Source of the DNA: Albula goreensis
Lineage: Eukaryota; Chordata; Actinopteri; Albuliformes; Albulidae
Direction: 5' to 3'
Assembly: GCA_022829145.1 (NCBI GenBank)
Contig: CM040752.1
Span: 27,327,586-27,391,585, forward strand
DNA length: 64,000 nt
The position numbers were made by a program, and so were the translations under genes. Numbering within the stretch: position 1 is the stretch's first letter; each line of letters opens with the position of its first letter. Below are positions 15,129 to 41,337 of this stretch, one piece after another. The notes beneath the pieces are model-generated. The model was not told the DNA's origin. It did not search any database and saw only the letters and a list, made by a program, of their open reading frames with translations.

Positions 15129-15240
15129 CTTATAACTTTAGGCAGTATTCGAATCAAAGATGAAACTTCAAGTGAAATCTGTCTGGTCACACTTCTCTCA
15201 CAAAATCGCAGATTCTACACACTCCGCCTCTTGCAGTAAA
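15129..15240 (-). other. sdcbp2: sdcbp2 non-coding first exon and promoter area (right edge approximate)
   Basis: The coding exon at 8067-8117 has a splice acceptor one base upstream of its ATG (TTTTCTGCAG, ending at 8119), so an upstream 5' UTR exon is needed. On the minus strand a good donor (GTAAGTAA) ends an AT-rich segment at 15129, and the sequence behind it (15200-15280) is less AT-rich and holds a few CpGs, as expected for a fish promoter. Human syntenin genes also have non-coding first exons. The transcription start was not located; the right border is a guess. An AANNGAAA interferon-response core (AAACGAAA) lies near 15240, which alone means little. Confidence 0.55.
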
Positions 15241-15259
15241 CGAAAGTAATCCTCGCGTT

Positions 15260-16930
15260 AATTTCCTGCTTCTAACTCGATCAATGACGTGCTTGTGACT
15301 GCCTTCTATCTATCAGCTGTAACAAGCATCGAGTTACGCATAGACTGGAATGTTCTCAAGATCCGCAAACTTGAAAACTCCCTTACACTCGAGAAGAAAC
15401 AATGTAGTCTAGACTGCGCAAATGAAGTTACACGTCATACATATCATGATGGAAAATATGAGTGGGAATTAGGTGGGTGTGTGAGGGGTAGTTACAGTGC
15501 TAGTCATTTATTACAGGTTTTGAAAAATAATTCTGGAATATATGTTGTTTTCTTTGTTATGAGAATACACCGTTGTATAAATATACAGAAATTATTAATC
15601 GGAGAGGTAGCTAAAGCTAAAATGGTGACATACACGCATAAAGAAAACAAGATTTTTCCACTGTAATGTCCCCTGACCTATCACTACCAGGTGCAGGGTT
15701 TTGCAGTGCTGGTATCCGGGTAAATATTGTAGACCTACGCCCTCTACCAGTCTTGAGTAAAGATTGAATAGCTTTTCCAATTATTACATCATCCGCTTCA
15801 TAAATATAGAATATTGTAATATGTTTATACATCTATTAAGCGCATGTCACTACTGGAATAACGATTTACTTTAATATTCATGTGTTCCATGAATTTCCAA
15901 GTATAAAGTTGAAACTGATCTCCCTCGCCCAAACACGCGTAAATAAGATTCCAGGCAGTCACAAACAGTACATGAATTTTGAGACATGTTTCTACACGTT
16001 GAAGTTGTAGCACTACAAAAAGGAGACGGCTGTCGTGTCACCTCCGGCAGTATTGTATTCTTTGCACCAACTTTTCCCAGACATTACAATATTGAATCTG
16101 GATCCGTTCAAAGTGAAAATATGCTTAGCAAAAATACCAAATATTTTGTGCAAACTAGAATGGTTCAAAAGAAACGAGTGACAAGTATTTTCATACACTA
16201 ACCGTGTATGCCAGTTCCAAGATCAAAACACTCAAGTTTCATCAAGTTTAAAAAAATTCTCCTTGGCTGGACGGTGAATGGGGAGATTATGGGGGAAAAC
16301 CTTCAACAGATTATATTGGATCCCAGGAGTGTCTGCTTCTCTTATCTGCCAAACACAGACATATTCTCACTTAATCCACTTCCTGAGGATGGGAGTGTTA
16401 TGAGTGGAATGCTTACCTGCTGACCTGATACTTGGACTGTAGTACATTTGGGAGTATGTTCTCCATTCACAAGGGAATTTAGAGGATAACAGTGGCCAAA
16501 AGGTGAGGTCCTGAGAACTGGCTGAATCACCAGGTGCACTGATGGGTTAGTAACTGACTCAGAAGCATGTTACATGTTAGTCAGCCTGTCACAATTGACG
16601 ACACATGATTGCATTAAATAGCCACACAGTCACATCCCTTCAAGGACAAAGAGCTATACCTGTATGGACACAAGAGCAGGTTCAGTGGGTTGTTCTGCAT
16701 TCTGCTGTACACCATGTGTTGTTGTGTTTTCAGCTTCCGACACAGAATCCCCCGTTTACTTGAAACTGCTCCCTATCGGAACAAAGCCTACTTTTCATCG
16801 AGATCAGATTTATGGCTTTCCCTCTTTAGAGCAGACAGATTCCACAAACATATTTACCCTGTCCAACAGAAAAAAATGAATGTTTGTGTTTGGTGGATCA
16901 AGAAATAAAGCAGAAGGAGACTATTTTTTT
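15260..16930. other. intergenic spacer between fkbp1a 3' end and sdcbp2 promoter
   Basis: About 1.7 kb. A 125-codon plus-strand frame at 15289-15666 has no recognisable domain and no splice context, so I do not call it a gene. No repeat or RNA was recognised. Confidence 0.5.
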
Positions 16931-16951
16931 CCCAAAGCTGGTAGAAAGCAC

Positions 16952-16957
16952 TTTATT
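16952..16957 (-). terminator. fkbp1a: candidate fkbp1a poly(A) signal AATAAA
   Basis: On the minus strand CAATAAAG lies about 1.65 kb beyond the fkbp1a stop codon, a plausible 3' UTR length for FKBP12 genes. Another AATAAA (minus) lies near 17097-17102 and would give a shorter UTR. The choice is not decided by sequence alone. Confidence 0.4.
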
Positions 16958-18604
16958 GCAACAGCACATTTTGATTTCATCATTGGTTTTGCCTGCGTAT
17001 GTAACTCAGCACACAAATACACAGTGCAGTAAACGACCGTTCATGCCACACTGGACAGCTAACATCGAGAGCAGTGATGACCAGCATCTCATTACTTTAT
17101 TCAGGTTTATATTTCATGAGCGCACCTTTTCAATTCAATATAAAAGGATGTAACTGCCCCTCTGCCCAACACCACACTGGCAGCACTTAGGTAGTGTGGC
17201 CCATGTTACTAATGACGCTGACAGCTTGCAAAAGTAAACTATTTCATTATAGAATAAGCATTTCTTTGAGATAGAAAGTTGGCATCTGAAAAATATATTC
17301 AATGGCAAGTTGTTTAAACAAAATAAGGAGGGGGAGGTTAAGATTTCATAGGTTCCTCAGCCCCAGTTTTTTTTTTTCTTTTCCAGGCGATTCAAAATAA
17401 ACATCACTACTCGAATTCATGTGAATGTACGGTACGCATCTCCTGCACGGTATGTAGGTTTATGGCTTAGTGAAATGTTGACTTGAAAGAAGGAAAATAA
17501 TATTGATTCAATTTAAATTTATACAATTACAAAGATTCATGGTTTCCTACATGGCATGCTGACTTGATGTGGTACAGACACACAGAACTGGGAGGTACAT
17601 CAATTTCACTACTTTGTGTGTACAGAATGCTGGCTATTTCTGCATTCAAAACTAGAGTCCCTACCAAAAGGGAAAGGGGGCAAAGGAGTTCATTCACTTC
17701 TATTCAAGGCAAAGTGAACATGACCATTAGGCATAACGAAAAACATGTTTAACGAGTTCCTGCTTGGTAATGCTAAAGAAGTCCACAATTATAATTTTAA
17801 CACTACTACTCAATATTTATAACATTATGCACTAAGTCTTAAGAGCCTCAAGCTGTGAATTTTCCTAATTTCCTATAGGGAGGTGTGAAAATGACAAGCA
17901 CACTGCAATTTATCCTTCCCCATTTAAGTTGGTATATTACTAAACTCAAAAGGCTCCACTGACAGTGTACCTCAGTAATCACCTATGTGTCTTGCTGTTG
18001 CTGTTAATGTTTCATTGGTATGTTTGTATATATGCTTGATCATGCACAACTTATAAATCCTACACAAAACAAAGCAAAATAAAGCACAACTTTAAATTCA
18101 AGATTAAGAACTTCACGAGGTTTGTAAGGTTATGGCCCACAGATTTTTAAAGGAAGGATGTGGAGGAAAATAAAATGAGTCACAAATACACATTTTCTAT
18201 ATATGGGTAAGATAGTGACCAAAGTGGAACTATAGACTCAAGCCTCATAAAATCAAGTGCATACTCTCCTAGCTTTTTCAGTTTCCAAGATAGGAGGCAA
18301 CCTGTAAAGGGAGGAAAAACAAAAAAAACTGAAATCACAAACTCACAGAATATTTACTACGAATATCAGACTGCAAAACTTGTGGTAGCACATGCATGGT
18401 ACAGTGGTGTCCTAAAAACTAAACTAATTAGATCTCTGCAAGATTTGTGCCCTAAGGAATACTAAAAATGGACAAGTACAAGGCTCTATATATATATATA
18501 GACGAAAGGAATGCAAGTGAACGGTCATATGCCCTTACATATAGGAATATGATGGATTTGACATTCACGCTGTAACACTCACAACAAAAGGCAGTGGCGA
18601 TGCT

Positions 18605-21600
18605 TCATTCGAGGCTCAGTAGCTCCACATCGAAGATGAGAGTGGCGTTGGGCGGGATGATGCCGGGGTGACCCTTGTTCCCATAGGCGAAGTCAGGCGA
18701 GCAGGTCAGCTTAGCCCTCTGGCCCACACTCATCTGCAGCAGAAAAAGGGGACCGACAGAAGGACCATTTGCACACCTTCACAGCCAGTCTATAAAAATG
18801 AAACAGTCTGGGGAATCTCATCAGCAACTGAATGGACAAAGAATTTTGCTTTTGTTGTTCTTGGACCTCATTTTGAACAGTATCCCTTTCACAAGATGCC
18901 TGGTATCATAGTAAATCACAATGCCCAGTGTGCAATACAAAATCAGTTCAAAATCCAGAATGCAAGAAACCACATCCTCCCGGACAGTTTTAAAGGCTAT
19001 ACGATTGTATTTAGGCAGGCAGAACATCATCCCTCAACCTCTCAGAGTGTGTTACAGAGGAAGCAATTTTCACTGAGCAGAGCTGTCTTTTACAGGCAAT
19101 GGGAGAAGGTTATGTTTTTGATCGCCCAGCCACAGCTTGGTGCAAAAACTAAAATCTACACCAATGCAATGAGTAATCCACCAAGGCTCAACAGTATGTT
19201 ACCATTATTACTTGATGCAACATGTTGTTGATTTATCTCCATTAACCTGCATTGACCAGCAGCCTAAATGACTATGGATTACTGAGTAGGTTTCACAGCA
19301 CAACTTTCAACCTGTGCCAAGAAAAAGACTAAAAACTAGTCTAACATAACAATCACAATTGTTGCAATGATAAAATGCAAGCCAGGGCAATGGTAAAAAT
19401 CAAACCAAGCTGGGAATGGAAATGGAATGCAACAGGAATGGGCATGGCAATTGGGATGTTGTGGAAAACTCAGCTGATTACAATGGGAGGCCATTTATTT
19501 AACCAACGGAAATTTTCCCTGGTGTACAAGAGTCATGTAAAACAAGATGGATCACTCAGGGATCAGAAAACCATCTGAGACCAAGGCTGGCATGAAAGGG
19601 AAAGCAAATCTTGCCTGTTGAACAGCTCAAGACTCCTGACAACCTTGTGGGGTGCCAGTAAAGATTTGCAGTATGATAAAGATTATACAAATGTTTTGTT
19701 TCTGGTACGAACCAAAAGGTCAAGTACTGTTGGCGAACACACTGTGATAATGTGCTCCCAAAGCACTACTTGAACCATGTTTCAGCTCTTAGCCAGCTGG
19801 TCTTCCTGTATCCAGACGAAGCAACTCGGTTTCTACGCTTGAGGTTTGAAAAGCACCACACAATCCTGAATTGTAATGACTCAGGAAGAGATGAGGCAGC
19901 ACTGCTGTGAATCAACAGGATTCACTCCGGCACAACGGTGAGCACGTCTTTCCTCCTTCTGCTGCCCAGTGCCCCATAAAAATATGTAATCGACTTCCTG
20001 GCGGGCTTATTTTCAAGCTTTCTCCTCACTAAAACGCTTCACTGAGCCAAATCCAGCCAGAGGTTTTGAAAGGGGAGACTGCTCGCTACACTTTCATAAA
20101 TGCATTAAAAATAAAGGATTTAAGTTTCAGTGGTGCATGCAAATCAGTTGAGCATATCTGCAACCACAGTCCAGAGAATGCATGTGCATATTAACATGCA
20201 CCTACAGCATCTCTACGTCAGATAATTGAGGGCCTCACATCAATTCTTGTTTATAAATGTTACAATTATATCAGTATAAGATACGTACATTAACTCTCAG
20301 AGCAGGGGTCTGCCCTACACAATCCAATAGACTGGTACTATGACTGGGAGTTGCACAAAATCACACTTAGTGCCCAATGGTAGGGAAGGGCTTCAGCCAG
20401 CAGGGAATTCCCTGCAGTATAAAGCCAGAGCAAGTATGTCATCACAACCTGGCGCCTGCAGCCACCTGCATGAGGTCGGCGGTCTCCCAGTCCAATAACT
20501 TCACAGCTCTGCTGGTGGATTGCAGGTTTTGGAGGGTATGCATAAATATGTGCGCCCACATGGACAGATGGTAGTACAACTGATGACATGTACCTTCAGT
20601 AATGTAAAATTAACACTACACAGTCATTCAACAGTGCAAAAAAATTAAGCATTTCCTTCCCTGTATCAAGAGAGTTGCTCTTCAACATAACTTTCCGGGT
20701 CTGTTAAAAATAGCTAACACACTCATTACTAGGAACCATGGTTTAATTATTTATATACTGCAGGTGGCAATTATTTTAATCAGAGTACTACAGCAGGAAG
20801 GAAAGTTAAAAAAAAAAAAAAAAAAAAAAAAACCAGATTGGGCACCAGTGACAGTGAGTCAGTTTTTAAATAGGTGACTCAAGTACAGGACTGTCACACC
20901 CATATCGGTGCAGCCTACCTCTCTAAGATAAAACAACTTGTGATTTGACCCAATGCTGAATCGCAAGGTGGAATAATTGTCTTCTCACACTCAACATATC
21001 GCAACACTGATCCATTATGGTAAGCAGTGGCAAGAGAGGACCACTCAAAACTGAAGCAGCATTTGGTATGGAGTCCATAGATCTCCTCATTCAGAACACT
21101 TGGGGCAGCAGCTCAAGAATTTAGAAATGTCCTCCATGCTAAAATTCAGTAACTACTAGGTTTCATTCACATTCTTCAAACAATCTGTTAACTTGAGAAG
21201 ACACAAACAGGTCCAGTTGTATAACCTTTGCTCCAGCATCAGTACTGGAGATGACAATACCTGCACAACACCTTCCTCCCAGCCACGGATCACTTCCTGT
21301 TTTCCTATCTTAAACTTGAAGGGCTTGTCTCTGTCCCGTGAAGAGTCAAACTTGCGGCCATCTGTCAGAGATCCTGTGTAGAAAACACAAAAGGTTGAAA
21401 ATATGTTAACGCATTTCAGTGCTTTATTTTCTGTCAATGCAGGGAACTTTATGTGGAAATTTGAAATACAAGATATTCAGTTCTAGTATAAACCTCCTGT
21501 GACAACAGAACCAAATGAAACACAACAGAACACCAGCAGCTGCTTCAGTAAATAAAGTGAATGCTCTACTGCAGTCATAACACTTGCAGGAAATACACAA

Positions 21601-24600
21601 ATTGACATAACAAAGCCATGAGTCAGACCAAAACATATCTGCACTCATTACTTGAAGGGCAATTCCATTCCCTCCCTTTGATTACATGGAGAATGGAAAA
21701 AAATATGAAAAGATTCCAAGAGCCCCAGGGGCATTCTCGGGTGTAATGCATTGACATGAAACTGGGAGCATGTTTTGCAGGTAAACCCTGAAGTTGCCTC
21801 AGGGAACCCGACAACATGAATCAACAATATGATCCTCTGAAACACTTGGGAGCCTGTGTGAATTTTTGGGCTCTGTGGAAGAATAGTAATGGGGTAGTAT
21901 CTGTTATGCGCCATACCACAAAAGATGTGATGTGTGCACCACCATTGTCAAAGCAAGATGAATCAAGTCCACATCAAAAGGGACAGTTAATCCCAAAAAT
22001 TAAAGCCAGTTTATCTTTTCTTACACCGAGAACTACCTTGTTACCTCACAATGACAGGTATCAGTAGTCTTTTTGCATGTTTGATTTGACCATCAAAGGC
22101 TCCTCCAGGTCTTATTTCCAAACTAGAGGGAGCTAGTGGATGAAAAAACTCCATTTAAGACTTCAGCTTTAAGATCAGTTTTGAAATGAACAGTCTACAT
22201 CTATTTTTCATATTATTCTCCATCAGCCAGAAGCCTAGTGGGCTATAAGCATTTCATGTGTAGGTGGCAGGAACAGATTTGGAAAGAGAAGTGAAAGACA
22301 GAGGAGGGCTACAAGAGCACTGCTCTTGACCTACTGTTGTCATGACATAGTAAGAGCAACTGCATAAGCACTATAGCTTTTTAGCAAGTTTCTAATAAAA
22401 ACCAGGTATTACAAAAGGTTATGTAGTTATGAAAACTGTGCATACAACCCCCGGAATGATTCATTGTCAAGAAACTTTCTGGTGGCATTTCCAAGAATTT
22501 TGCCTAAAGCTGCATTTTCCTCATCCCCTGTCTCGCATTCATTCTATGGATTCATTAAATCAGACACTGTGGAAGCTTGTCATCATTAGGTCAATAACAC
22601 ATTCCTCAAAGTAAGAAAATTCATTATTAATCTTCATTTTTTGTGACATACAGGATTTGTAAGAGATACCCTTCAGTTAAACTCTAGTGGTAAAACACTG
22701 ATACTGCATAGCTACTTCTGATGTAGACAGCTTATTTTGGCAGTCAGTTTGTCATCTGCTCTTGAGTGGTTCCTCTAGCTAAAGCAGGACACCTCAATGT
22801 CAAAGGAAACTGTAACTAGGAGTCCAACAAGGTGATATTGTCTGGTGGACTGCAGAGTGAAAAAAGGTGGAGGCTATCCACACATTTCAGACAATGCCTG
22901 AGCTAGTCTGAGCTACCTTGAAATGGCCAATAATGGGATGTGCTTGCCATTATAACAGAGCATAACAAAACATTTTATTAAGGTAATCAAAGAAAAACAA
23001 AAAACAGGTGTTCCAAAATCCAGTCTCTACTCTTTGTATCTGAGACATGTTAAAAACCTATGCAGGCAAGGTTACAAATCAAGGAGTGTAGACTATTTCA
23101 ATAGCACACTAACACAAATGTCCATGTAGTTCCTTATTTTTCAGAATTATTACAATAAAAAACCATTTTGTTTGAGAAACTGACAGAAAGCTTCTCACAT
23201 TTGAGGGACAGAATAATTTCCAAGGCACAGCATATGCTGTGACAGCCACAGGCTGTAAGTTGCACTGAACACCTCAGAAACGCTTTTCTTAATGGACATG
23301 TAACCATAAAACAAGGAATGAGCAACGGGGTGTACTACACCATTGAAACCAAGAGATTTTTTGAACTGAGAAAAAGGACTTAATTTACAGTGATTCATTA
23401 TCGCTATACGTGGTCTGTACTTTTGGATAATTCAACTGATTTCGCGTTAGTCAGCAAGCATTCGATAAAACCTGCCAAATCAAACAAGAATAAGGATGTA
23501 AGTGAGCAAGCTAACGTCACGTTAGCTGCTAGTTGCGAACTCATAAGACTTTCATGAATGGAAGTGTCACCCAGGATGATTTAAATACGCACTTCCAACA
23601 ATTGCCCGAAACATTCATATTATAACATCCAACTAGCCATAGTTCTGAAACCAAAGAAAGCTGAGTGGTGTCTGTCACTGTGGCCATTTTGAGTTTTGTC
23701 CACCAAGGCCTTCAGGTAATGATGCTGAAATCTTGCGGCAGAAATTCCCGATCGAGAGGTGTATAATTACATACGTTATATAGCAAAACGGGGGGAAAAC
23801 GAGTCGTGGGGCAAGGTTCCTAAAAGGAATAGGAACATACGATAGCTAGTTAAAGGGCAAGCTTTTAACACAAGCATTTGACAATGGGTAGCTTGCGAGA
23901 TATTATTTAAATGTTACATAATCAAACCCATCAAGGGTTTTAGTTTCACTGTCACCGATAGATGATCAAGCAAGGACAAAAACGCTTACCATGACAGACA
24001 ACTGGGAACACTTAGAAAGCGGATTTGTATATTCTTCGGTTTTAGGTAGCTAAATGTCGAAAATCAGAAGGTGCAGACTGGCAGACAGCTAGCGCAAATA
24101 AACTAACGCTATGATGAGCAGCGGTCTGTCTGCCAATTTGACACTGCAAGTGGCTTACTGACAATTATCCATCGCCGGTCAACAAAAATGTCGAAAACAA
24201 CAAAATCCCATAAAACCAATCACCCCGACTCCAAGGGATAATCCACTCGGTCATTCATCGTCACCAATCCCCCAGCCCCAACAAAGAGAGGAAATCATTC
24301 AGACGAGATTTAAATGCCTTACTGTCTTGACTGTCTCCTAACGGATGAATCTATCGGTTTTGGCGGCTCTTTACTCTTTCGCACGATATCTTCCCTCGCA
24401 TCCATCGTATTTGCAGCTAAATCGGTTTGATAACATTTCAAGGCACCCGTTAGTATGATATTCATGAGGTGGTTTTATAACATTATAACATTAACATTTG
24501 CTTATCAGCAACCTTCATTGTCACAAAGTACTACACATGTACAGCCAGCAAACAACAAAAGACTATGGACAAGTTAGCTGGTTAGCTGGATTGCTAGCCA

Positions 24601-25071
24601 GCTACTTACAACTAAATCAACACCACTTTGAATGAGAAGATTGGTGCAACCATTGAATTGAGACGTAGAAATGCGAAAGCAAGCAGGCAAGCTTGTACGC
24701 CAGCCATAAACTCTGAGTTCAAGAACGTTAGACGTATATAACGTTATTGCAGTGATATGTACAATGACTACCTTGACGTATGGACAAAATGAAACTAAAA
24801 TGAAGCAACTTCAGCAAGATACCGCTAGCCAGTTAGTTAACATGCTAACTCACCGACATAATGCACCACGCACGTCTGTCCTTTTTTGGGGAAAGTCCTT
24901 CCTGAAAAAACGCGCAAAACAAACATGAAAAGACGGTTATTCATCCAATTACATATCAAAAGTAGCCCAGCGCAATCAGGCATATTTCACAAAAATATCA
25001 TTTTGTATGGGGGAAAAAATGCATCTCTTTTTACCGTCACCCGGGGTTATTGTCTCAATCTCAACTCCCAT
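18605..25071 (-). CDS. fkbp1a: FKBP12 peptidyl-prolyl isomerase
   Basis: FKBP12 is a small cytosolic prolyl isomerase that binds FK506/rapamycin, ryanodine receptors and type I TGF-beta receptors. Four coding exons on the minus strand, 25035-25071, 24854-24901, 21261-21373 and 18605-18733, join in phase to exactly 108 codons, the family length, starting [13 protein letters not shown] and ending ELLSLE. In standard numbering (Met removed) the active-site residues Y26, F36, D37, R42, F46, V55, I56, W59, Y82, H87, I90, I91 and F99 are all present. W59 marks FKBP12; FKBP12.6 (FKBP1B) has Phe there. Residues E3, I4, C76 and N94 are shared with FKBP12.6 as I recall it, and Y80 is replaced by Phe. 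The start ATG is preceded by CAAG and is the only start giving the canonical N-terminus. Between nsfl1c/MFSD2-like and sdcbp2, as expected for FKBP1A. The teleost copy (aa or ab) cannot be told from the window. Confidence 0.96.
20808..20832 (+). repeat. A25 tract in fkbp1a intron 3
   Basis: A run of about 25 A on the plus strand (T in the transcript). It may be the tail of an old retroposed copy, but no tRNA-like or LINE head was recognised next to it. The rest of the 2.5-kb intron holds nothing I can name. Confidence 0.85.
21374..24853 (-). other. fkbp1a: fkbp1a intron 2 (3.5 kb, no feature seen)
   Basis: This AT-rich intron separates the exon coding RTFPKKG (24854-24901) from the exon coding the central sheet (21261-21373). 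A GCCATTTTG word at about 23683 resembles a YY1 site, and a stretch at 23380-24450 has more CpG than the rest of the intron, so an internal promoter is conceivable. No open frame or repeat was recognised. Confidence 0.5.
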
Positions 25072-25079
25072 CTTGTCCG

Positions 25080-25260
25080 TCGGTATCTCCCTCTCTTTCC
25101 GCGACCCTCCCGTAAGCTGCTCGCTAGTGGCTACCCGACTGCTGGAGTCCTGTCTCTATGCAGCGCCGCCCACGTGATGTGAACGTAGCAGGGGGAGCTG
25201 CACTTCCGACTCCAGGAAGAGTGGGGGAGCAGAACAAGGACGACAGAGAACGTCAACTAC
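25080..25260 (-). promoter_or_regulatory. fkbp1a: fkbp1a promoter / 5' UTR region
   Basis: Immediately upstream of the start codon the sequence becomes GC- and CpG-richer. It contains a CACGTG E-box (25171-25176, context CCCACGTGATG) and an ETS-like CACTTCCG word near 25201. These are common in vertebrate housekeeping promoters. No TATA box was seen at a useful distance. The start site is not mapped. Confidence 0.5.
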
Positions 25261-25269
25261 AGCCTACTA

Positions 25270-27123
25270 CTAAGGTAGCAACATTTGTGAAGTGTGGATG
25301 CACTAAGATCATTTTTTTTTGTATAAACTAAATACAGCAAGTGTGTTGGCGTGTTCCATGTTGTCTTTATAATGAAGAGCGATGGCAGTACTTGCCTACA
25401 TCGCAGATAATCTTGCAGTTATGGGATATGTGATGTAGTTAGATTGGATGGAAGTAAATGTAATATTGCGATCTGGATAGTGTGAACAGCGAATGGCAAG
25501 TGGTGACTTAGGTACGTGGTCCAAAATATGGTTGCCACTGTACTTCCCCTCAGCAACGTTGCACTGTTATTACGTAACATTTGTCGAGTGAAGGATGGCA
25601 GAGACACCGCTATGTCTCAACCTCTTTTTTAAATATTAACAATAGTAATAATAAGAGCTTCCACAGCATCCGTACAAGGTCACGAAGTTTGAAGGTACAT
25701 CAGTACTGACACACAAATTACTTTTTTAAACACACCGATGTTTAACATCAGTTGTTCAGGAGACATTTTTATATACAGGACAAAACCATATATACCTCAC
25801 CACATCTGGAACATAACGTCCAGTGGCAGCTAAAAACATGTCTTTCCCCTTTTGCTGAGAGGAATCTTTCTCTGTGGTCCTACATTGTAGTGCCTAACAT
25901 GATATCATTAAGCCACTAGATGGCGATGTTAGCTTGTTCTTTTATTGATTTTAGAATTCTGAAAGCAAATTAAAATCAATATTTGTATGTGTACATGTCA
26001 AATACAAGTGAACTGACCGATTTTAACTGGTTTAAAATGCAAATACAGAAATGTAAAATATATGCTGAGACAAATTACAAAACTGACATAAAATACAAAA
26101 TATATTACATTTGGAATTCCAATGTAAAATTGTTTATGTTGCAGTGTTTATTTATTTATTAATATGCACATTTTTAATGTATATTGGAACGCAGTATCCT
26201 ACATAACTTCACACTACAATAAAAATTTTCTGGCACTCAGAGTGATACAACATAATACAGACATACTATGGCAATGTCAACATTTAATATAGAAAAGTTG
26301 CTCGTTTTGGGTGTAATCCATTAAGACAGCTTTTAGAGCTTTATTTTATTGAACCCAATTAGTATGGGTATATAATAGTATATCTTTATTTTTCATCTTT
26401 TGAACATCTTCAGCATAATGCTTGAATTTCTTTTTGTATATATTTTAATTTGATATACATAGACAGGTAAACAACTTTAAGACAATACTTAAGGAGTTAA
26501 AATGGAGACACTTTCTGCATTTACCCAACTAATATACATGTTTTGGTAACTCAAAAAGGTACAAAAGGTAACCCAAACAGCAGAGATAGCAGTTGTTTAA
26601 CAGTACATAGCAAAATGTGGCATTCATACATACATAATTCACAATGTAATTAACAAAAACATGCACAGACACACACACCATTTTGTGAACATAAGAACAT
26701 TATTGACACATTTGTGAGGTAAGGAACAGCTGTCACATAATAAAACTGGCTTTCAGTATCCCAAGTGGATTATTAAATGAATTGTTTGATTTTTAGCAGG
26801 ATTCTTCAACATTTTCATAATTAATGGCTTAATTTCCTCCCTTTAATTGAGGAAAGATAAGTTAAGAGGATGTGGTTTGCTCCCCACCTGTTGCCAGGTT
26901 AACACACCCCACTGGATAAAAAATAACAGTCCACAACAATTCATAATCTTATTTGTCTGTAAGGTAAATAATGATCAACAGGAATGAAAAATAAAACAAG
27001 GCATGGTCCTACGTATTCCATCTGCACGAAGCATTGGCAGGCAGATTGGCATCTGTAAAGAGACAAACGAGGTAGAAGCTGTCTCCTCTGGGCTTTTCAA
27101 GGACTGTTCTGGGTGGGGTGGCT
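25270..27123 (-). other. 3' UTR of the MFSD2A-like gene and intergenic spacer
   Basis: AT-rich stretch after the stop codon at 27124. Minus-strand AATAAA words occur near 26345 and in the TTTATTTATTTATT (plus) run near 26150, so the 3' UTR may be 0.8-1.2 kb long. No other gene content was seen before the fkbp1a promoter. Confidence 0.5.
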
Positions 27124-39809
<12,686 letters not shown>

Positions 39810-40500
39810 TCTTTGCTGTTCAGTTTTCAGGAATCAAAACCAACTGTTTTACTCAGCGAAAACTGTGAGGCAAGTCGTACTCAGGGAGTTGTACAGTTTC
39901 GTCAGTTTCTCTAACAGCATAGTAGGATGTTAAATGCAAATTCCCCAGCCTAGTTCGCGTGTCAATCACACCACATTTTAACGCAACTGACACAATGTAT
40001 ATTGCTTTATATAATCGATATCAGGCATTTGCTACAAAAAAGTGTATGCGATTACGCAAACACGTCTCCCCCTTCGTTACTCCTCCCCATTCTGTGTCTG
40101 TTGTTTGTGAGGGCTTGCACTGCGGTCGAATTTCTGTGCAAGTGGTGGACCACTTTACTGCAACGGAAAAGGGAGGCAGTGATTCCATCAAAGACTATTC
40201 GAACTGCTGCAGCAGGGCTATACAATTAAGGCACTGACGATTAAAATTCACCACAATTCAACAATTTCTGTTATCCGCACTATCAAAAAGGTGGCACGAG
40301 TAAATGTCTACCCCTTAAAGTAAGAAAAGGCCGTCAGTATTTTACCACTTACTCATTCACTTTCTTAAATCAAATAGTTGGAAAACTCAGCGTTTTCAAA
40401 GGAGCACTCCAATCAGTTTGGGTGGTTCATGTGCTGTATACTTAACCTGGACTCATCCTTTCATTCATGCTGTTGTAATGTATGACACAAGGTAACAGCA
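39810..40500 (-). promoter_or_regulatory. 5' UTR and presumed promoter of the MFSD2A-like gene
   Basis: The region directly upstream of the start codon at 39809 contains no acceptor close to the ATG, so exon 1 probably includes the 5' UTR. No TATA box or clear CpG island was identified, and the start site is unknown. The nsfl1c 3' end lies only about 0.5-1 kb further right. Confidence 0.4.
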
Positions 40501-40545
40501 ACTGAATCCATCCAGGTGAGAAGTCTTTAACCTTCAATGAATGCC

Positions 40546-41112
40546 TTTATTTTGTAACCAATACATATAACTGGTCTTCAAAGACATTCACAAGCAAATG
40601 ATACATTAAACATCAAACAAGTAGGATTTTAATCATACATTTCCAGGGGGCTACACACAACACCCAGTCAAAGCACAAAGCAGGCTAATGCATGTTCTGC
40701 ATTATAGGCTGCTAATAAAGTGTCTTCTCTAAACAATTCCAGTAATCAGTTTATAAAAATATGATAACCAAAACTATAGTGTTTCCCATATCAAAATTCC
40801 ACTGCATAAGTGTTCGGACATAGGACAAACTCTCAAAGAGCGAAAATTAAAAAAATAGTTTGATCTTGTCAGTGGTTTGCAAGGACTCTTGAGTAGTGAT
40901 GGTGGAAAATCCATTTGCATGTAGGATATAGGCCTGTTAACACATGTAGCTATGTGTTTGGGTGGGGTGGGGGTGTCAGTTCAGTGTTGCCGGAGGGGTA
41001 AGAGGAAGAAAGATAACTAAGGAAATACAACTGCTGATCACTGCCAAATAAACCTTGAGGTAAAACCATTTACGTTTCTTTAAAAAGCTTTTATTATTTG
41101 TATTTGTTTATT
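40546..41112 (-). terminator. nsfl1c: candidate nsfl1c poly(A) signals
   Basis: After the nsfl1c stop codon (41338) the minus strand has AATAAA at 41107-41112, an overlapping second one at 41090-41095, and another at 40546-40551. They would give 3' UTRs of about 0.25 or 0.8 kb. Which is used cannot be decided here. Confidence 0.45.
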
Positions 41113-41337
41113 TTCAACAGGTTAATCATTTATTCGTAAATCCTCTTGTTCCATCCTCCTCTACCATTGGTGAACACAAACCCCACCCCCCTTCTCATGA
41201 AAACACTCCAAAAAAACCACTGAAGAGGAAAATATATCACTAAAGGGAGTAAAGGAACTGGAGAAGTCCACAAGTTCGTTTAGTTCCCGTGAAGGAACTG
41301 AGACTGCTGTTCAGCCCATCTGTTAGAATGCCCATCG

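Noticed and set aside
15232..15250. Interferon-response element in the sdcbp2 promoter
   Set aside because: Only a single AANNGAAA core; the full GAAANNGAAA spacing is not met.
15289..15666. 125-codon plus-strand open frame beside the sdcbp2 promoter
   Set aside because: No family resemblance, no splice or poly(A) context, and a length reachable by chance in AT-rich DNA.
18668..19231. 187-codon plus-strand open frame
   Set aside because: It starts inside the antisense of the fkbp1a last exon and runs into its intron. The peptide has no recognisable domain, and the minus-strand reading is a clear FKBP12 exon.
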